A DNA stretch of 64,000 nt from an uncultured Eubacteriales bacterium (lineage in GTDB: Bacteria > Bacillota > Clostridia > Oscillospirales > Acutalibacteraceae): NCBI GenBank assembly GCA_934489735.1, contig CAKSSR010000010.1, forward strand, positions 1-64,000, given 5' to 3'. The notes beneath the pieces are model-generated. The model searched no databases. It was not told the DNA's origin and saw only the letters and a list, made by a program, of their open reading frames with translations. Shown piece by piece: positions 25,033-33,215 of the stretch (within the stretch, counting starts at the first letter, position 1; each line of letters opens with the position of its first letter). Both the position numbers and the translations under genes were made by a program.

Positions 25033-25589
25033 TATATTTTATTCTCCTTGTTTTTTAATAAATCCTCTATAACTTCACTTGATTGCTCTGACGATATTGA
25101 ATTTTCATACAAGAATTTAATTAAATTAAAAGCTGTCTCTTTATCGTCAAATGACTTGTTAATTTCTGTTTCTGCATCTTTATTATTGATTTGTTCTGAA
25201 ATTACGATTTTATATTTATCATAATCATCTTTTAATAAGAAGTATTTAATTATTCTTTCCTCTTGCCAGTTTCTTATTTTATTCAATTTTCTTTCTGTAA
25301 TTAAAGTCCCCACTTTATTTCCATTCTCCTTGCTTTTTAATAAATCCTCTATAACTTCGTTTGACTGTTCTAATGATATAGAATTCTCATATAAAAACTC
25401 AATTAAACTCAAAGCTGTTTCTTTGTCATTAAACAATTTATCAATTTTCGTTTCATTATTATCATTTTGATCTACAATTATAATTGTATAATCACTTTCG
25501 TCATGTGAAGATAAGAAATATTTAATTAATTTTTCATTCTGCAGCCCTCCTGCTCTACTAAATTTTTTTTCTTTAATTAATTGTTTCAA
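25032..25589 (-). CDS. Repeat-family protein with two fused ~90-residue units
   Basis: 185 residues: unit 1 (about 1-92, FSRAGGLQNEKLIKYFLSSH) and unit 2 (about 97-185, LNKIRNWQEERIIKYFLLKD), each with the KSFDDKE.A..LI.FLYENSIS.EQS.EVIEDLLK end. TTG start after GGAGG. A gene of the same two-unit layout lies at 27868 in another copy of the cluster. Function unknown; acidic-basic alternation and lack of membrane segments suggest a soluble binding protein. Confidence 0.7.
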   Translation of the reverse strand: MKQLIKEKKFSRAGGLQNEKLIKYFLSSHDESDYTIIIVDQNDNNETKIDKLFNDKETALSLIEFLYENSISLEQSNEVIEDLLKSKENGNKVGTLITERKLNKIRNWQEERIIKYFLLKDDYDKYKIVISEQINNKDAETEINKSFDDKETAFNLIKFLYENSISSEQSSEVIEDLLKNKENKI

Positions 25590-25861
25590 TTTAATGCATA
25601 CCTCCGATTTTTATTATTGCAATACTGCGTCATCACTGTATTTTATATTCTAAATGCTTTTTAACATTATAAACCCTTACTGTTTTATTTTCAAGTAATA
25701 TTTTGGACTTTTTATCATTTTCTACCAAATGCATAAATACAATGTTGCCATTTAAATATAATTATTCATGTTATGTCTATTGTAAGTTGCTAGTCAAAAT
25801 GACTTAAATAAAGCTACTGCATGCATTTTTATGATTACACAGTGTGAATAATTCAATATTC
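25590..25861. other. Intergenic stretch without supported gene
   Basis: AT-rich, no open frame with a binding site. It must contain the promoter of the minus-strand small-protein genes, but no boxes are clear. Confidence 0.5.
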
Positions 25862-25890
25862 TTGTCAATTCTTTGAAATTATGATATAAT
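25862..25890 (+). promoter_or_regulatory. Promoter of the P-loop kinase gene
   Basis: TTGTCA (25862-25867), 17 bases, TATAAT (25885-25890). The transcript would have a leader of about 110 bases in which I see no clear structure. Confidence 0.75.
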
Positions 25891-26005
25891 TAATAAAAAC
25901 TCGAGCAAAGATATGTTCAAAAAGGTAAATCACAAATTTATGAAAATTCATAGGAAAGAAATTTGTAAGTAAAAAAGTTAGCAAGAACGGATAGGGGGAA
26001 ATTAT

Positions 26006-26512
26006 ATGTCTAAAGTGTACTTGATTTGCGGAAAAATTTGTAGTGGGAAATCGTATTATTCCAAAAGTCTAAAAGAACAGGTTAATGCAGTTATTCTTTC
26101 GCCGGATGAAGCGACATATGATTTAATTAATAATGAGCAAGGAGAATTTTATGATATTTTTTGTCGTAGACTGATAAATTACATGGATAAAAAATGTGTG
26201 GAAATAATTAGGGCAGGAGCAAATGTTATTTATGATCGTGGACTTTGGAGCAAAGAAGAAAGAATTAAGGTTAAGAATTTTTTTAAAGAAAGAGACGTAG
26301 ATATGGAATTACATTATGTCCATGTATCCGATGAAAATTGGAAAAAGCAAATTGAAGAACGTAATAAAATGGTTGAAAATGGAAAAGGTGGTTCGAATTT
26401 TTATTTAGATGAAGGGCTGATGAGCAAATTAATTTCTAAGTTTGAAGAACCAGCTGAAGATGAGGTAGATGTTTGGTATGAAAATGATTATATGGATAGA
26501 AAAATAAAGTAA
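26006..26512 (+). CDS. P-loop kinase-like ATP-binding protein (AAA_33 type)
   Basis: 168 residues. GKICSGKSYYSK at 8-19 is a Walker A (GxxxxGKS) as in zeta-toxin/chloramphenicol-phosphotransferase-like kinases. VIYDRGLWSKEER near 73-85 is the second acidic motif, and a C-terminal lid helix with IEERNK follows. Such proteins phosphorylate small molecules or nucleotides; the substrate cannot be told. AGGGGG site precedes ATG. No adjacent antitoxin, so a toxin role is not supported. Confidence 0.72.
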   Translation: MSKVYLICGKICSGKSYYSKSLKEQVNAVILSPDEATYDLINNEQGEFYDIFCRRLINYMDKKCVEIIRAGANVIYDRGLWSKEERIKVKNFFKERDVDMELHYVHVSDENWKKQIEERNKMVENGKGGSNFYLDEGLMSKLISKFEEPAEDEVDVWYENDYMDRKIK

Positions 26513-26743
26513 AGTATTATAATGTAAGCAGAGCTGATGTTTGTTAAGCTTTGTTCAAACGTGAATGTTTAAAATATACTTTGTTGTCGTCACTTATGAT
26601 AGCAAGTACAAATTTTTCTTTGTTGATGGTAAAACTGTCAGAAAGAAACACAGCTAACTATGTTTTTTAATATTTTTTCGTTTTTCTATTAAAGAAAGAT
26701 TACATTCATACTTTTTAAGTAAGTTTGTAGTCTTTTTTTGATT
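26513..26743. other. Decayed intergenic stretch with a possible transposase scrap and a copied terminator
   Basis: At 26607-26650 the plus strand reads KFFFVDGKTVRKKHS, which recalls the [IF]..DGK[TV][VL]R motif of ISAs1 transposases but is too short to be sure. 26693-26740 repeats the terminator hairpin seen at 21115 and 27821. Confidence 0.35.
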
Positions 26744-26886
26744 AGTTAATAGAAGTCTTATCTAGGTCATGTATAATATCGTTTGATTGTTCAGGTGATA
26801 TAGAGTTTTCGCATAAAATATTAATTAAATTCAAAGCTAATTCTTTATTATCAAATAATTTATCAATTTCTGTTTTTTTTCTTCAT
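26744..26886 (-). pseudogene. C-terminal fragment of the repeat-family protein
   Basis: The minus strand matches the last ~45 codons of the gene at 27868-28428 (ELALNLINILCENSISPEQS, then DIIHDLD), with terminator attached. Upstream of 26886 the similarity stops. It is the third partial copy of this gene end. Confidence 0.7.
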
Positions 26887-26963
26887 CCAGTAAGAAAATC
26901 TCCATCTCTCAGTAATAGTGTGAGGATATCACGAATTTTATAGAATATTAACTCTATTTGTTA

Positions 26964-26992
26964 TTGCAAATATTATAAAATTGTATTATAAT
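26964..26992 (+). promoter_or_regulatory. Promoter of CPBP copy B
   Basis: TTGCAA (26964-26969), 17 bases, TATAAT (26987-26992). In copy A the -10 box has become TATCAT. Confidence 0.75.
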
Positions 26993-27024
26993 TTACCTCA
27001 TATTAATTGAATGGAGATGAGAGA

Positions 27025-27729
27025 ATGAGTAAAAGAAAACCTATATTAATAGCTGTATTACTACATTTCATTATTTTTATGACTGTATATACCGCAAAAT
27101 GTGTGATTGGTCATGCATTAATTCCTGCCTTGGATCCGGTGCCTTTTCCAATAGAAAGATGGCTTATTTGGGTTTTACCTAGTGTTATTTTGATAACAAT
27201 ATTCAAAAATGATTTGTATGTAAGTTTAAAAGAACTGTTTTTCAATAAAGTTAGATTGAAGACATTTCTTTGGTGTACTTTACCAATAGCTTTATTTTTG
27301 ATTATTTGTTTTGCTGTATCGAAATTTACTGGTTTTGTATTAGGAGGATCCTTGAGAGAATTTTCTAGTATAAATGAGTTTTTATCTGAATTACTTGATC
27401 ATTCTTATGGAGTACTTATAGTGCCGGCAATCCCAGAGGAAATGGCATTTAGGGCATGGATACAAAATGCTCTTCTTGGGAAGTCGCCTAGCAAAAAGCA
27501 AATGATATTAGCAGTAATTATTAGTAGTATTATGTTTGCGATTATGCATTTGCCATCATATATTTTTATATTACATTTTTCTGTACCATTTATGTTTATA
27601 CCTTTTTTTACAGTTTTTGTTATTGCTATTGTTTTTGGAATCGCTTTTCTCAAATCTAAAAATATACTTGTTCCCATATTTTTACATTGGTTGTATGATG
27701 TGTTCTTCGGAATGATTTACACTTATTAA
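27025..27729 (+). CDS. CPBP-family membrane protease (copy B)
   Basis: 234 residues, about nine in ten identical by eye to 21247-21951. Motifs PEEMAFR, FAIMHLP and LHWLYDVF are all kept, so both copies could be active. Seven hydrophobic segments. GGAG site 8 bases before ATG 27025. It is convergent with the small-protein genes at 27868-28724 through a shared terminator. Confidence 0.82.
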   Translation: MSKRKPILIAVLLHFIIFMTVYTAKCVIGHALIPALDPVPFPIERWLIWVLPSVILITIFKNDLYVSLKELFFNKVRLKTFLWCTLPIALFLIICFAVSKFTGFVLGGSLREFSSINEFLSELLDHSYGVLIVPAIPEEMAFRAWIQNALLGKSPSKKQMILAVIISSIMFAIMHLPSYIFILHFSVPFMFIPFFTVFVIAIVFGIAFLKSKNILVPIFLHWLYDVFFGMIYTY

Positions 27730-27820
27730 ATTGCTATAAGTAATTGTCAAGAAATTCTGAGCAATTTTAAAAGTTTATTTATTTTTATATTTTTAATATT
27801 TTTTCGTTTTTCTATTAAAG

Positions 27821-27866
27821 AAAGACTACATTCATACTTTTTAAGTAAGTTTGTAGTCTTTTTTTG
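27821..27866. terminator. Bidirectional terminator
   Basis: AAAGACTACA (27821-27830) pairs with TGTAGTCTTT (from 27852), followed by a T run; copy of the hairpin at 21115. Confidence 0.75.
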
Positions 27867-27867
27867 A

Positions 27868-28428
27868 TTAGTTAATTGAATGCCTATCTAGGTCACGTAT
27901 AATATCGTTTGATTGTTCAGGTGATATAGAGTTTTCGCATAAAATATTAATTAAATTCAAAGCTAATTCTTTATTATCAAATAATTTATCAATTTCTGTT
28001 TTTTTATTGTTGAGTCCTACTTGATCTGAAATTAAAATTTTATATTTGTCAGAATCATTTTTTAACAAAAAGTATTGAATTAATCTTTCATCTTGTAAAT
28101 TTTCTATTTTATGTAATTTTCTTTCTGCGACTAAAATACTTATCATATTGTTTTTCTCCTCTTTTTTTAGTAAATCATTTATCACGTCATTGGATTGCTC
28201 AGGGGTTATAGAATTTTCATATAAGATATTGATTAGGTTCAAAGCTAGTTGTTTGTCATCAAATAATTTATCAATTTTTATTTCTTTGTTATCAGTTTCG
28301 GTTTGTTCTAAAATTAGAATTTTATACTTATCCTGATCATTTTTTAATAAAAAGTATTGAATTGACCTCTCATCTTGTAATTTTTCAATTTTACTTAATT
28401 TTCTTTCTGCGACTAAAATCCTTGTCAT
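27868..28428 (-). CDS. Repeat-family protein with two fused ~90-residue units
   Basis: 186 residues. Unit 1 ILVAERKLSKIEKLQDERSI... and unit 2 ILVAERKLHKIENLQDERLI... each contain YKILI and IDKLFD[DN]K.LALNLINIL.ENSI.PEQSNDVI. The units are more alike to each other than to the 25032 protein. The start lies within the stop region of the 28425 gene (4-base overlap), so the two are coupled. Two truncated copies of its end exist (20848, 26744). Function unknown; possible DUF6514 relative. Confidence 0.72.
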   Translation of the reverse strand: MTRILVAERKLSKIEKLQDERSIQYFLLKNDQDKYKILILEQTETDNKEIKIDKLFDDKQLALNLINILYENSITPEQSNDVINDLLKKEEKNNMISILVAERKLHKIENLQDERLIQYFLLKNDSDKYKILISDQVGLNNKKTEIDKLFDNKELALNLINILCENSISPEQSNDIIRDLDRHSIN

Positions 28429-28724
28429 ATTTGTTTCTCCTCACTTTTTAATAGATCATTTACCACTTCATTTGATTGTTCTGGTGTAATAGAATTTTCA
28501 CATAGGAATTTAATTAAATCTAAAGCTGTTTCTTTATTACCAAATGACTTATTAATTTCAATTTTTTTATTGTCGATATCATCTTGATCGAAAATTACAA
28601 TCTTATAATTAAATTTGTCATAAGAGGACAAGAAATATTTAATTAATCTTTCTTTTTGCAAGTTTCCTATTTTACTAAACCTTTTTTCCTCAATTAAATC
28701 ACTCAATTTATTGTTTACCTCCAT
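28425..28724 (-). CDS. Repeat-family protein (single unit, lead gene)
   Basis: 99 residues, KRFSKIGNLQKERLIKYFLS, YKIVIFDQDDIDNKKIEINK, then ALDLIKFLCENSITPEQSNEVVNDLL. It starts 9 residues earlier than the other units. First gene of the minus-strand pair. A decayed mirror copy of its 5' part lies at 33768-33897. Confidence 0.7.
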   Translation of the reverse strand: MEVNNKLSDLIEEKRFSKIGNLQKERLIKYFLSSYDKFNYKIVIFDQDDIDNKKIEINKSFGNKETALDLIKFLCENSITPEQSNEVVNDLLKSEEKQI

Positions 28725-28969
28725 TTTTAATTATTACTAAATTTTAACATTTATTATATCATCTAGGGTTTACTAGACTTAATTTGAAATGTTTCTAATA
28801 TTATAACTCTAATGTGTCTTAGTTTCAAGTGTTTTTATGTATTTTAGCATATTTTATATAAAATACATGGACTAAGCATTATTATTTAAACATAATCATT
28901 TGTATTATAAATATAAATGTACTTGAATATGTACGATTTATCAAAATTTTAAAACAGATCAAAGTGAAA
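28725..28969. other. Intergenic stretch without supported gene
   Basis: AT-rich upstream region of the small-protein pair. Parts match, inverted, the sequence around 33690-33760. No gene seen. Confidence 0.5.
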
Positions 28970-29395
28970 TATAGTATATATAAAAAACGTTGCCTCAAAT
29001 CAAGAGACAACGCAAATTTCAATAAAAGGAGATGATTTTTATGTATGAAATTTAAAACTCGTATGCTAAATAAAATTAATAGTACAACTTACCGAACTCA
29101 AAACCTGTAATCGAATATAATCCCGTACAACAAATACCTAACTATTTTTCAACAGTGATTCGATTCGATAAATCTTCCAGTGTCATCTTAAATTTGACAC
29201 CCAGTTAAATGAATTCTAATCCTTGATATCTTTTTCATTTAACTTAATTATATTATAACATATTTTAATTTAGTTGTGTTCGATTTAACAAAATCTTAAC
29301 ATAAATTTAATCAAACTTTAACATTGGCATATTTGCTGTGAACAATATTCATTTTGCTATAGTATCTGTATTTTTGAGATAATTTGATTAAAAAA
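28970..29395. repeat. Inverted repeat element, copy 1
   Basis: About 420 bases matching the reverse complement of 33280-33690. It starts with a hairpin (GTTGCCTC/GAGACAAC at about 28987-29012), then an AAAGGAG site and a short open frame 29045-29110 (21 codons, K/R-rich) that is kept at the same length in copy 2 with five substitutions. The rest is non-coding. Nature unknown. Confidence 0.55.
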
Positions 29396-29454
29396 TTAAA
29401 TTGTAGTACGAGCTATCTACCAAGTGTATAATAAATATTAAACTTTCATAATAA

Positions 29455-29745
29455 CAGGACAACCGCGTGAAAAAAATCCATAGATATGGTAATTTATAGA
29501 GAAGGAGATCAATTATAATAGGTATTTTGAAAAGATAAGTGATAGCAAACATTAATAAAAAGTAAATATAATTTGATAGAAGTAGTAATCATAGCAATAA
29601 TAGTAGTGATATAACGGGTAAGATAATAAAGTGAAATGCCAATGTATTGCCAGTTTAAAGAGGTTAAATGCTCTTTTAATGATGATTTATTACATGTCAT
29701 CATTTACAACAAATTCAGCTAACTTTTTCATTCGGTTTCTCTAGG
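29455..29745 (+). mobile_element. Decayed, internally deleted ISAs1-like element (second copy)
   Basis: Left end CAGGACAACCGCGTGAAAAA is closer to the presumed intact repeat than in copy 1, while the right end (TTTTTCATTCGGTTT...) is eroded. The interior is nearly identical to 22023-22313, with the same transposase scrap. Part of the direct repeat that carries the GNAT gene. Confidence 0.65.
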
Positions 29746-29762
29746 ATTGTTTTCTAAATATA

Positions 29763-29791
29763 TTGATTTTAAGTGTGTTATATGTTAAAAT
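29763..29791 (+). promoter_or_regulatory. Promoter of exported GNAT copy 2
   Basis: TTGATT (29763-29768), 17 bases, TAAAAT (29786-29791), identical to copy 1. Confidence 0.7.
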
Positions 29792-29824
29792 AAAACGAGA
29801 TTATATTAACAAAGGAGCTTAAAA

Positions 29825-30526
29825 ATGAGAATGAAAAATATAATTATGCCTTTTATATGTTGTGGAATGGTTTTAAGCAGTTTTCAATTTGGAAATTGTC
29901 GAGCCTTGTCTTTATACAAAGAGTATTCATGTTATTTTGAAGAAAAAGATTCAGAAAATATTGTTATTAGAAAAACAAATGAAAAAGATAAAGAAATATT
30001 AGAAAATATGATTATTGGCGAAGGAAAAGAATTTACTCGTTATTTGGGATATGGAGCAGAAGTAGCTGATATTGATGAATTTTTGACTACAAGTGAAAAT
30101 GAACTTAGTCTAACGATTAAAAATCTTAGTAATGATGTTGTAGGTCAGATATTGATTGGAAAAAGTAGCAACGAGAATCAATTAAGTGTATCTTGCTGGA
30201 TAGGGAAAAATTTTCGAGGAAATGGATATGCGCATTTAGCAATATCTAAGGCAATGTCAATTATATGGAAGGCAAATAATAATATATCATTTGAATTTGA
30301 GATAGATGATGAAAATATTTCATCTATCAAAACAGTGAAAAAAGTTTGCAAAAATTTGAATATTGATTTTAATAATCCAGATTCTCATAGATTTACAAAA
30401 AGTGAATCTCATACAGTTGAAATTAAAGCATTGAAAAATGATGATCAATCGTCGACTTATGACATACAATTTTATGTTGATAATATATTAATTGACAATG
30501 TAGTTAAAGCAAAACAAGATATTTAA
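29825..30526 (+). CDS. Exported GNAT-type acetyltransferase, copy 2
   Basis: 233 residues, differing from 22395-23096 by roughly fifteen substitutions and no indels. The signal segment, the RGNGYA cofactor motif and the C-terminal extension are all retained, which argues that both copies are under selection or that the duplication is recent. Same promoter and ribosome binding site. Function as for copy 1. Confidence 0.72.
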   Translation: MRMKNIIMPFICCGMVLSSFQFGNCRALSLYKEYSCYFEEKDSENIVIRKTNEKDKEILENMIIGEGKEFTRYLGYGAEVADIDEFLTTSENELSLTIKNLSNDVVGQILIGKSSNENQLSVSCWIGKNFRGNGYAHLAISKAMSIIWKANNNISFEFEIDDENISSIKTVKKVCKNLNIDFNNPDSHRFTKSESHTVEIKALKNDDQSSTYDIQFYVDNILIDNVVKAKQDI

Positions 30527-30660
30527 AAAAAATATTCTCAGGACAAATTAGACAGTGGTGTATTGCTTAAAAGCGCTTCTTCAATTTATGTAATAAGATA
30601 TTCAGACTGAATTTAACAATTATACAATTTGAACTTATCTTCTAATTTTTCAAATAAAAT

Positions 30661-30711
30661 AAAAAACGGATTATATTACAGTTTTAAGGCTGCTTTATAG
30701 TCCGTTTTGCT
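30661..30711. terminator. Terminator after GNAT copy 2
   Basis: AAAACGGATTATA pairs with TATAGTCCGTTTT; T run follows. Confidence 0.7.
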
Positions 30712-30772
30712 AATTGCTAATAACATGTCAAATTTTGATATTAATTTTAATAATATCTTAATCTAATAAAAA

Positions 30773-31330
30773 CTATCTGTTAAGTATCTCAATCGCACGT
30801 TTTACATGTTCATCTTCCAATCCCATAAAATAATCATCATCATCTTTTTCCCTTCTTGTTATAACAAAGTAGTCTGAAAGCCAATTCCATATCCAAAAAT
30901 CATCATCATCTAAAATAACAAATCTTTTTAAATTACCTTTGTCTAGTATCCATTTTCTTATTTCTAAAGGCCTTGCATATGGACCAGTTGTTAAATATTC
31001 AGTATAATCACTTACAGTTAAGCCATACTTATCAAGTTTATCTTTGAGTTCCTTCATTATTGACAAATCATGTTCACTGGTAATGCGTTCAGGTTCTTCA
31101 TTATATACTTTAAAATAATGTCTCCATGATGATGACATTACAATTTTTGCTTGCGTCGCTTCTACTATGTCCTTAAGCCTTTTTACTCTAGGCTCTTGTA
31201 TGTATATATTTTCTCTATGTTTCCTTTCAAAATCATTATCGTTCAGAACTCCATCCACATCCAGAAATATAACCTTTTCATATTCACTACTTCTGACGTC
31301 CTCACGGCTTATCTCATAACTTTCTGTCAT
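30773..31330 (-). CDS. HAD-family phosphatase (SAK/RNA-repair type), copy 1
   Basis: 185 residues. KVIFLDVDGVLND (D24, D26 of the HAD nucleophile motif), IVMSSSWRH (motif II Ser/Thr and Arg, about 64-71), and VILDDDDFWIW (motif IV acidic residues, 138-148). The FLD.DGVLN...SSSWR...ILDDD layout is that of HAD_SAK domains, seen in Swiss-army-knife RNA repair proteins and phage proteins. It probably removes a phosphate from nucleic acid ends. It starts 18 bases after the ATPase-nuclease stop, as in copy 2, so they form a two-gene cassette. Confidence 0.8.
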   Translation of the reverse strand: MTESYEISREDVRSSEYEKVIFLDVDGVLNDNDFERKHRENIYIQEPRVKRLKDIVEATQAKIVMSSSWRHYFKVYNEEPERITSEHDLSIMKELKDKLDKYGLTVSDYTEYLTTGPYARPLEIRKWILDKGNLKRFVILDDDDFWIWNWLSDYFVITRREKDDDDYFMGLEDEHVKRAIEILNR

Positions 31331-31348
31331 TTAATTCAACTCCAAATT

Positions 31349-32908
31349 CTAAATATCTTCAATTTTAACCTTGTGACTTTTGTTTTTCGTATTATAAACA
31401 ATCCCAATGGCTAATTTCTGCCCTGTATAGTCCTTTAATGCCAATGCATATCTTTTTTCTTTAATTTGTTCTATTGCTTTTTCAGGAGTGCTATTCTTCT
31501 TCAGTTCAATTATAAATGCTGGTTCATTTTTGTTTTTCGGATAAAAGATAAAGTCTGCAAATCCAATCCCGGCTGGCATCTCTCTTATTATTTTATACTT
31601 CGCTCTTGCGCTCAAATAAACTAATGCGATTACGCATGAAAGTGAGTTCTCGTCGTTGTATTTGATTATCGGTATGTTGATGTCGTGTGCCTCTTGTATT
31701 ATTCTTTCCATTGTCTTTGTATCTTTTCTTAAAGTTGCATCTAACATTTCATTTGATTGTAATACTAAGTCAGAAATTGCTCCCATTGATTTATCTTCCA
31801 ATGCCTCATCAAATTTTATTCTAAGTTCTTTATTCGGTATTGTCAATGTTTCGTCATAATAACTTAAAAATCCGTAAATTGTCATCGCTGAAAGTATTTG
31901 ATTCCTAGTATTTAGTTCTTTTTTCTCTGCCCCATAGCCTTTTAATTTTATTTTCAACGGTATATTTGCTACCATTTGTACTATATCATTCTTTACGTCT
32001 TCTATGCCATTATTCATATAATATAATATCTCGTCCATTGGTCCTGTATTTGTCCAATAGCTTTGACAAGTTCCATCATTAAGCGCATATACTACTGACC
32101 TCGGATTAAATATATCAATGCCTGAACAAGTTTTATATCCATTATACCAATTTTTTAATTTTTCAAATGTTATCTCTTCTTGCTTCTCACATAATTTTCT
32201 AGTCTCTTCTGCTGTAAAGCCAAAATACTTACAATACACTTTATCATTTAATATATTATATTCTTTGAACATATTCAATGCTGATCCTGACGAATATTTT
32301 GCTATTGGTAGTACTCCTGTCATATATGCGAGCTCTACATATGGTTTATCTTTTAACAAGTCCTCTAAAAATCTCAAAAATTCCTTTCTGTCGTCTTCAG
32401 AAAATAGACTGTTATTAAATATATAATCCCATTCGTCTATTATAAATATGAATTCTTCACCTGTTTTATCAAGTATTTCTTTGAACATTTCACTTATAGT
32501 ATTCTCTTTATTTACATCCGGATAAAATTCAATTATGTCCTGTATCAATCTACCTTTATAAAATTCTATATAGTCTGAATATGTCTTAAGATCGCTTGAA
32601 TTAGAGTTGAAAGTAATATAAACTAAGTTATGCTTATTTAAATGTTCCAGATATGTTTCACTTTTGCTTATCTCAAGTTTATCAAATAATTCCTTAAAAT
32701 TAGCATTCTTTGAATAATAACTAGCCAACATCATCGCATTTATTGTCTTTCCAAATCTTCTCGGTCTCGTTATGCAGACATATTGAGAAGATGTCCCTAC
32801 TAATTCATTCATTTTTTCTATTAATTCCGACTTATCTACAAAATATTTGTCTTTCGTTGTTTTAGCAAATTGATTTATTGATGCTACATTGTTTAAAAAG
32901 TATGCCAT
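31349..32908 (-). CDS. AAA-ATPase fused to PD-(D/E)XK nuclease domain, copy 1
   Basis: 519 residues. N-terminal AAA-ATPase-like domain (PF09820 type): ITRPRRFGKT Walker A at 46-55 and FIFIIDEWDYIF Walker B at 153-164. C-terminal PD-(D/E)XK_9-type domain: GFADFIFYP (Asp near 452), FIIELKK (E.K near 468-470) and QIKEKRYAL. Family members are numerous in gut and host-associated bacteria; biological role unsettled, with suggestions of mobile or defence functions. All catalytic motifs are intact. The HAD gene follows in the same operon. GGAGG site before ATG. Confidence 0.88.
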   Translation of the reverse strand: MAYFLNNVASINQFAKTTKDKYFVDKSELIEKMNELVGTSSQYVCITRPRRFGKTINAMMLASYYSKNANFKELFDKLEISKSETYLEHLNKHNLVYITFNSNSSDLKTYSDYIEFYKGRLIQDIIEFYPDVNKENTISEMFKEILDKTGEEFIFIIDEWDYIFNNSLFSEDDRKEFLRFLEDLLKDKPYVELAYMTGVLPIAKYSSGSALNMFKEYNILNDKVYCKYFGFTAEETRKLCEKQEEITFEKLKNWYNGYKTCSGIDIFNPRSVVYALNDGTCQSYWTNTGPMDEILYYMNNGIEDVKNDIVQMVANIPLKIKLKGYGAEKKELNTRNQILSAMTIYGFLSYYDETLTIPNKELRIKFDEALEDKSMGAISDLVLQSNEMLDATLRKDTKTMERIIQEAHDINIPIIKYNDENSLSCVIALVYLSARAKYKIIREMPAGIGFADFIFYPKNKNEPAFIIELKKNSTPEKAIEQIKEKRYALALKDYTGQKLAIGIVYNTKNKSHKVKIEDI

Positions 32909-32936
32909 AAATATATTTCCTCCTTAAAATTATTAA

Positions 32937-33135
32937 ATTTCTTCTATTTTTACGTGATGTTTCTTTAATTTTGCTATTATAAACAGTGCCAATTGCTAAT
33001 TAGTCTTTCAATGCTAATGTATATTTCTTTTCTTTGATTTGTTTAATGCCTCTTTGGGCGTGCTGTGTTATTCCTTTTGTAATAATGAGCTCAAGGCTGT
33101 TCCTATTGATTCATTCTCTAATGCCTTTTTGAAGA
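32937..33135 (-). pseudogene. Decayed C-terminal fragment of another ATPase-nuclease gene
   Basis: On the minus strand, scraps of ALENESIGTAL, then KKRN.., and the end HVKIEEI match the tail of the 519-residue proteins with stops and frameshifts. It lies directly upstream of the intact gene; a mirror copy is at 34028-34250. The ancestor probably carried two ATPase genes in tandem. Confidence 0.6.
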
Positions 33136-33215
33136 AGTTTCTTTGGTCTAGAATCCAACCAGCTCATTGGTTTTATTATACTATAACATATGCAAAAAAG
33201 CAAGGAGACATTATT

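Larger units (their letters stand above)
26958..28130. repeat. Inverted repeat arm B (CPBP protease block)
   Basis: Reverse complement counterpart of 20848-22008. Here the small-protein gene continues intact past the point where arm A is cut by the prophage, so the duplication predates the prophage junction. Confidence 0.8.
29452..30710. repeat. Direct repeat copy 2: decayed IS, exported GNAT gene and terminator
   Basis: Counterpart of 22018-23280; see that entry. Similarity ends just after the terminator at 30709. Confidence 0.85.
30700..33215. repeat. Large inverted repeat arm 1 (ATPase-HAD cassette)
   Basis: Matches the reverse complement of 33920-36440: a decayed ATPase tail, the intact ATPase, the HAD gene and downstream sequence in the same order. 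About 0.7 kb separates the arms. The arms have diverged more than the GNAT repeats, so this duplication is older. Confidence 0.75.

Noticed and set aside
26006..26512. Zeta-type toxin of a toxin-antitoxin pair
   Set aside because: The P-loop fits many small kinases and no antitoxin gene is adjacent.
29045..29110. 21-codon basic peptide as a real toxin gene
   Set aside because: The length is conserved in the second copy but so is the surrounding non-coding sequence, and spacing from the AAAGGAG site favours a different 4-codon frame; kept only as an observation.
28970..29395. CRISPR-like repeats in the repeat-rich zone
   Set aside because: No regularly spaced short repeats were seen anywhere in the window; repeats here are long gene-scale duplications.
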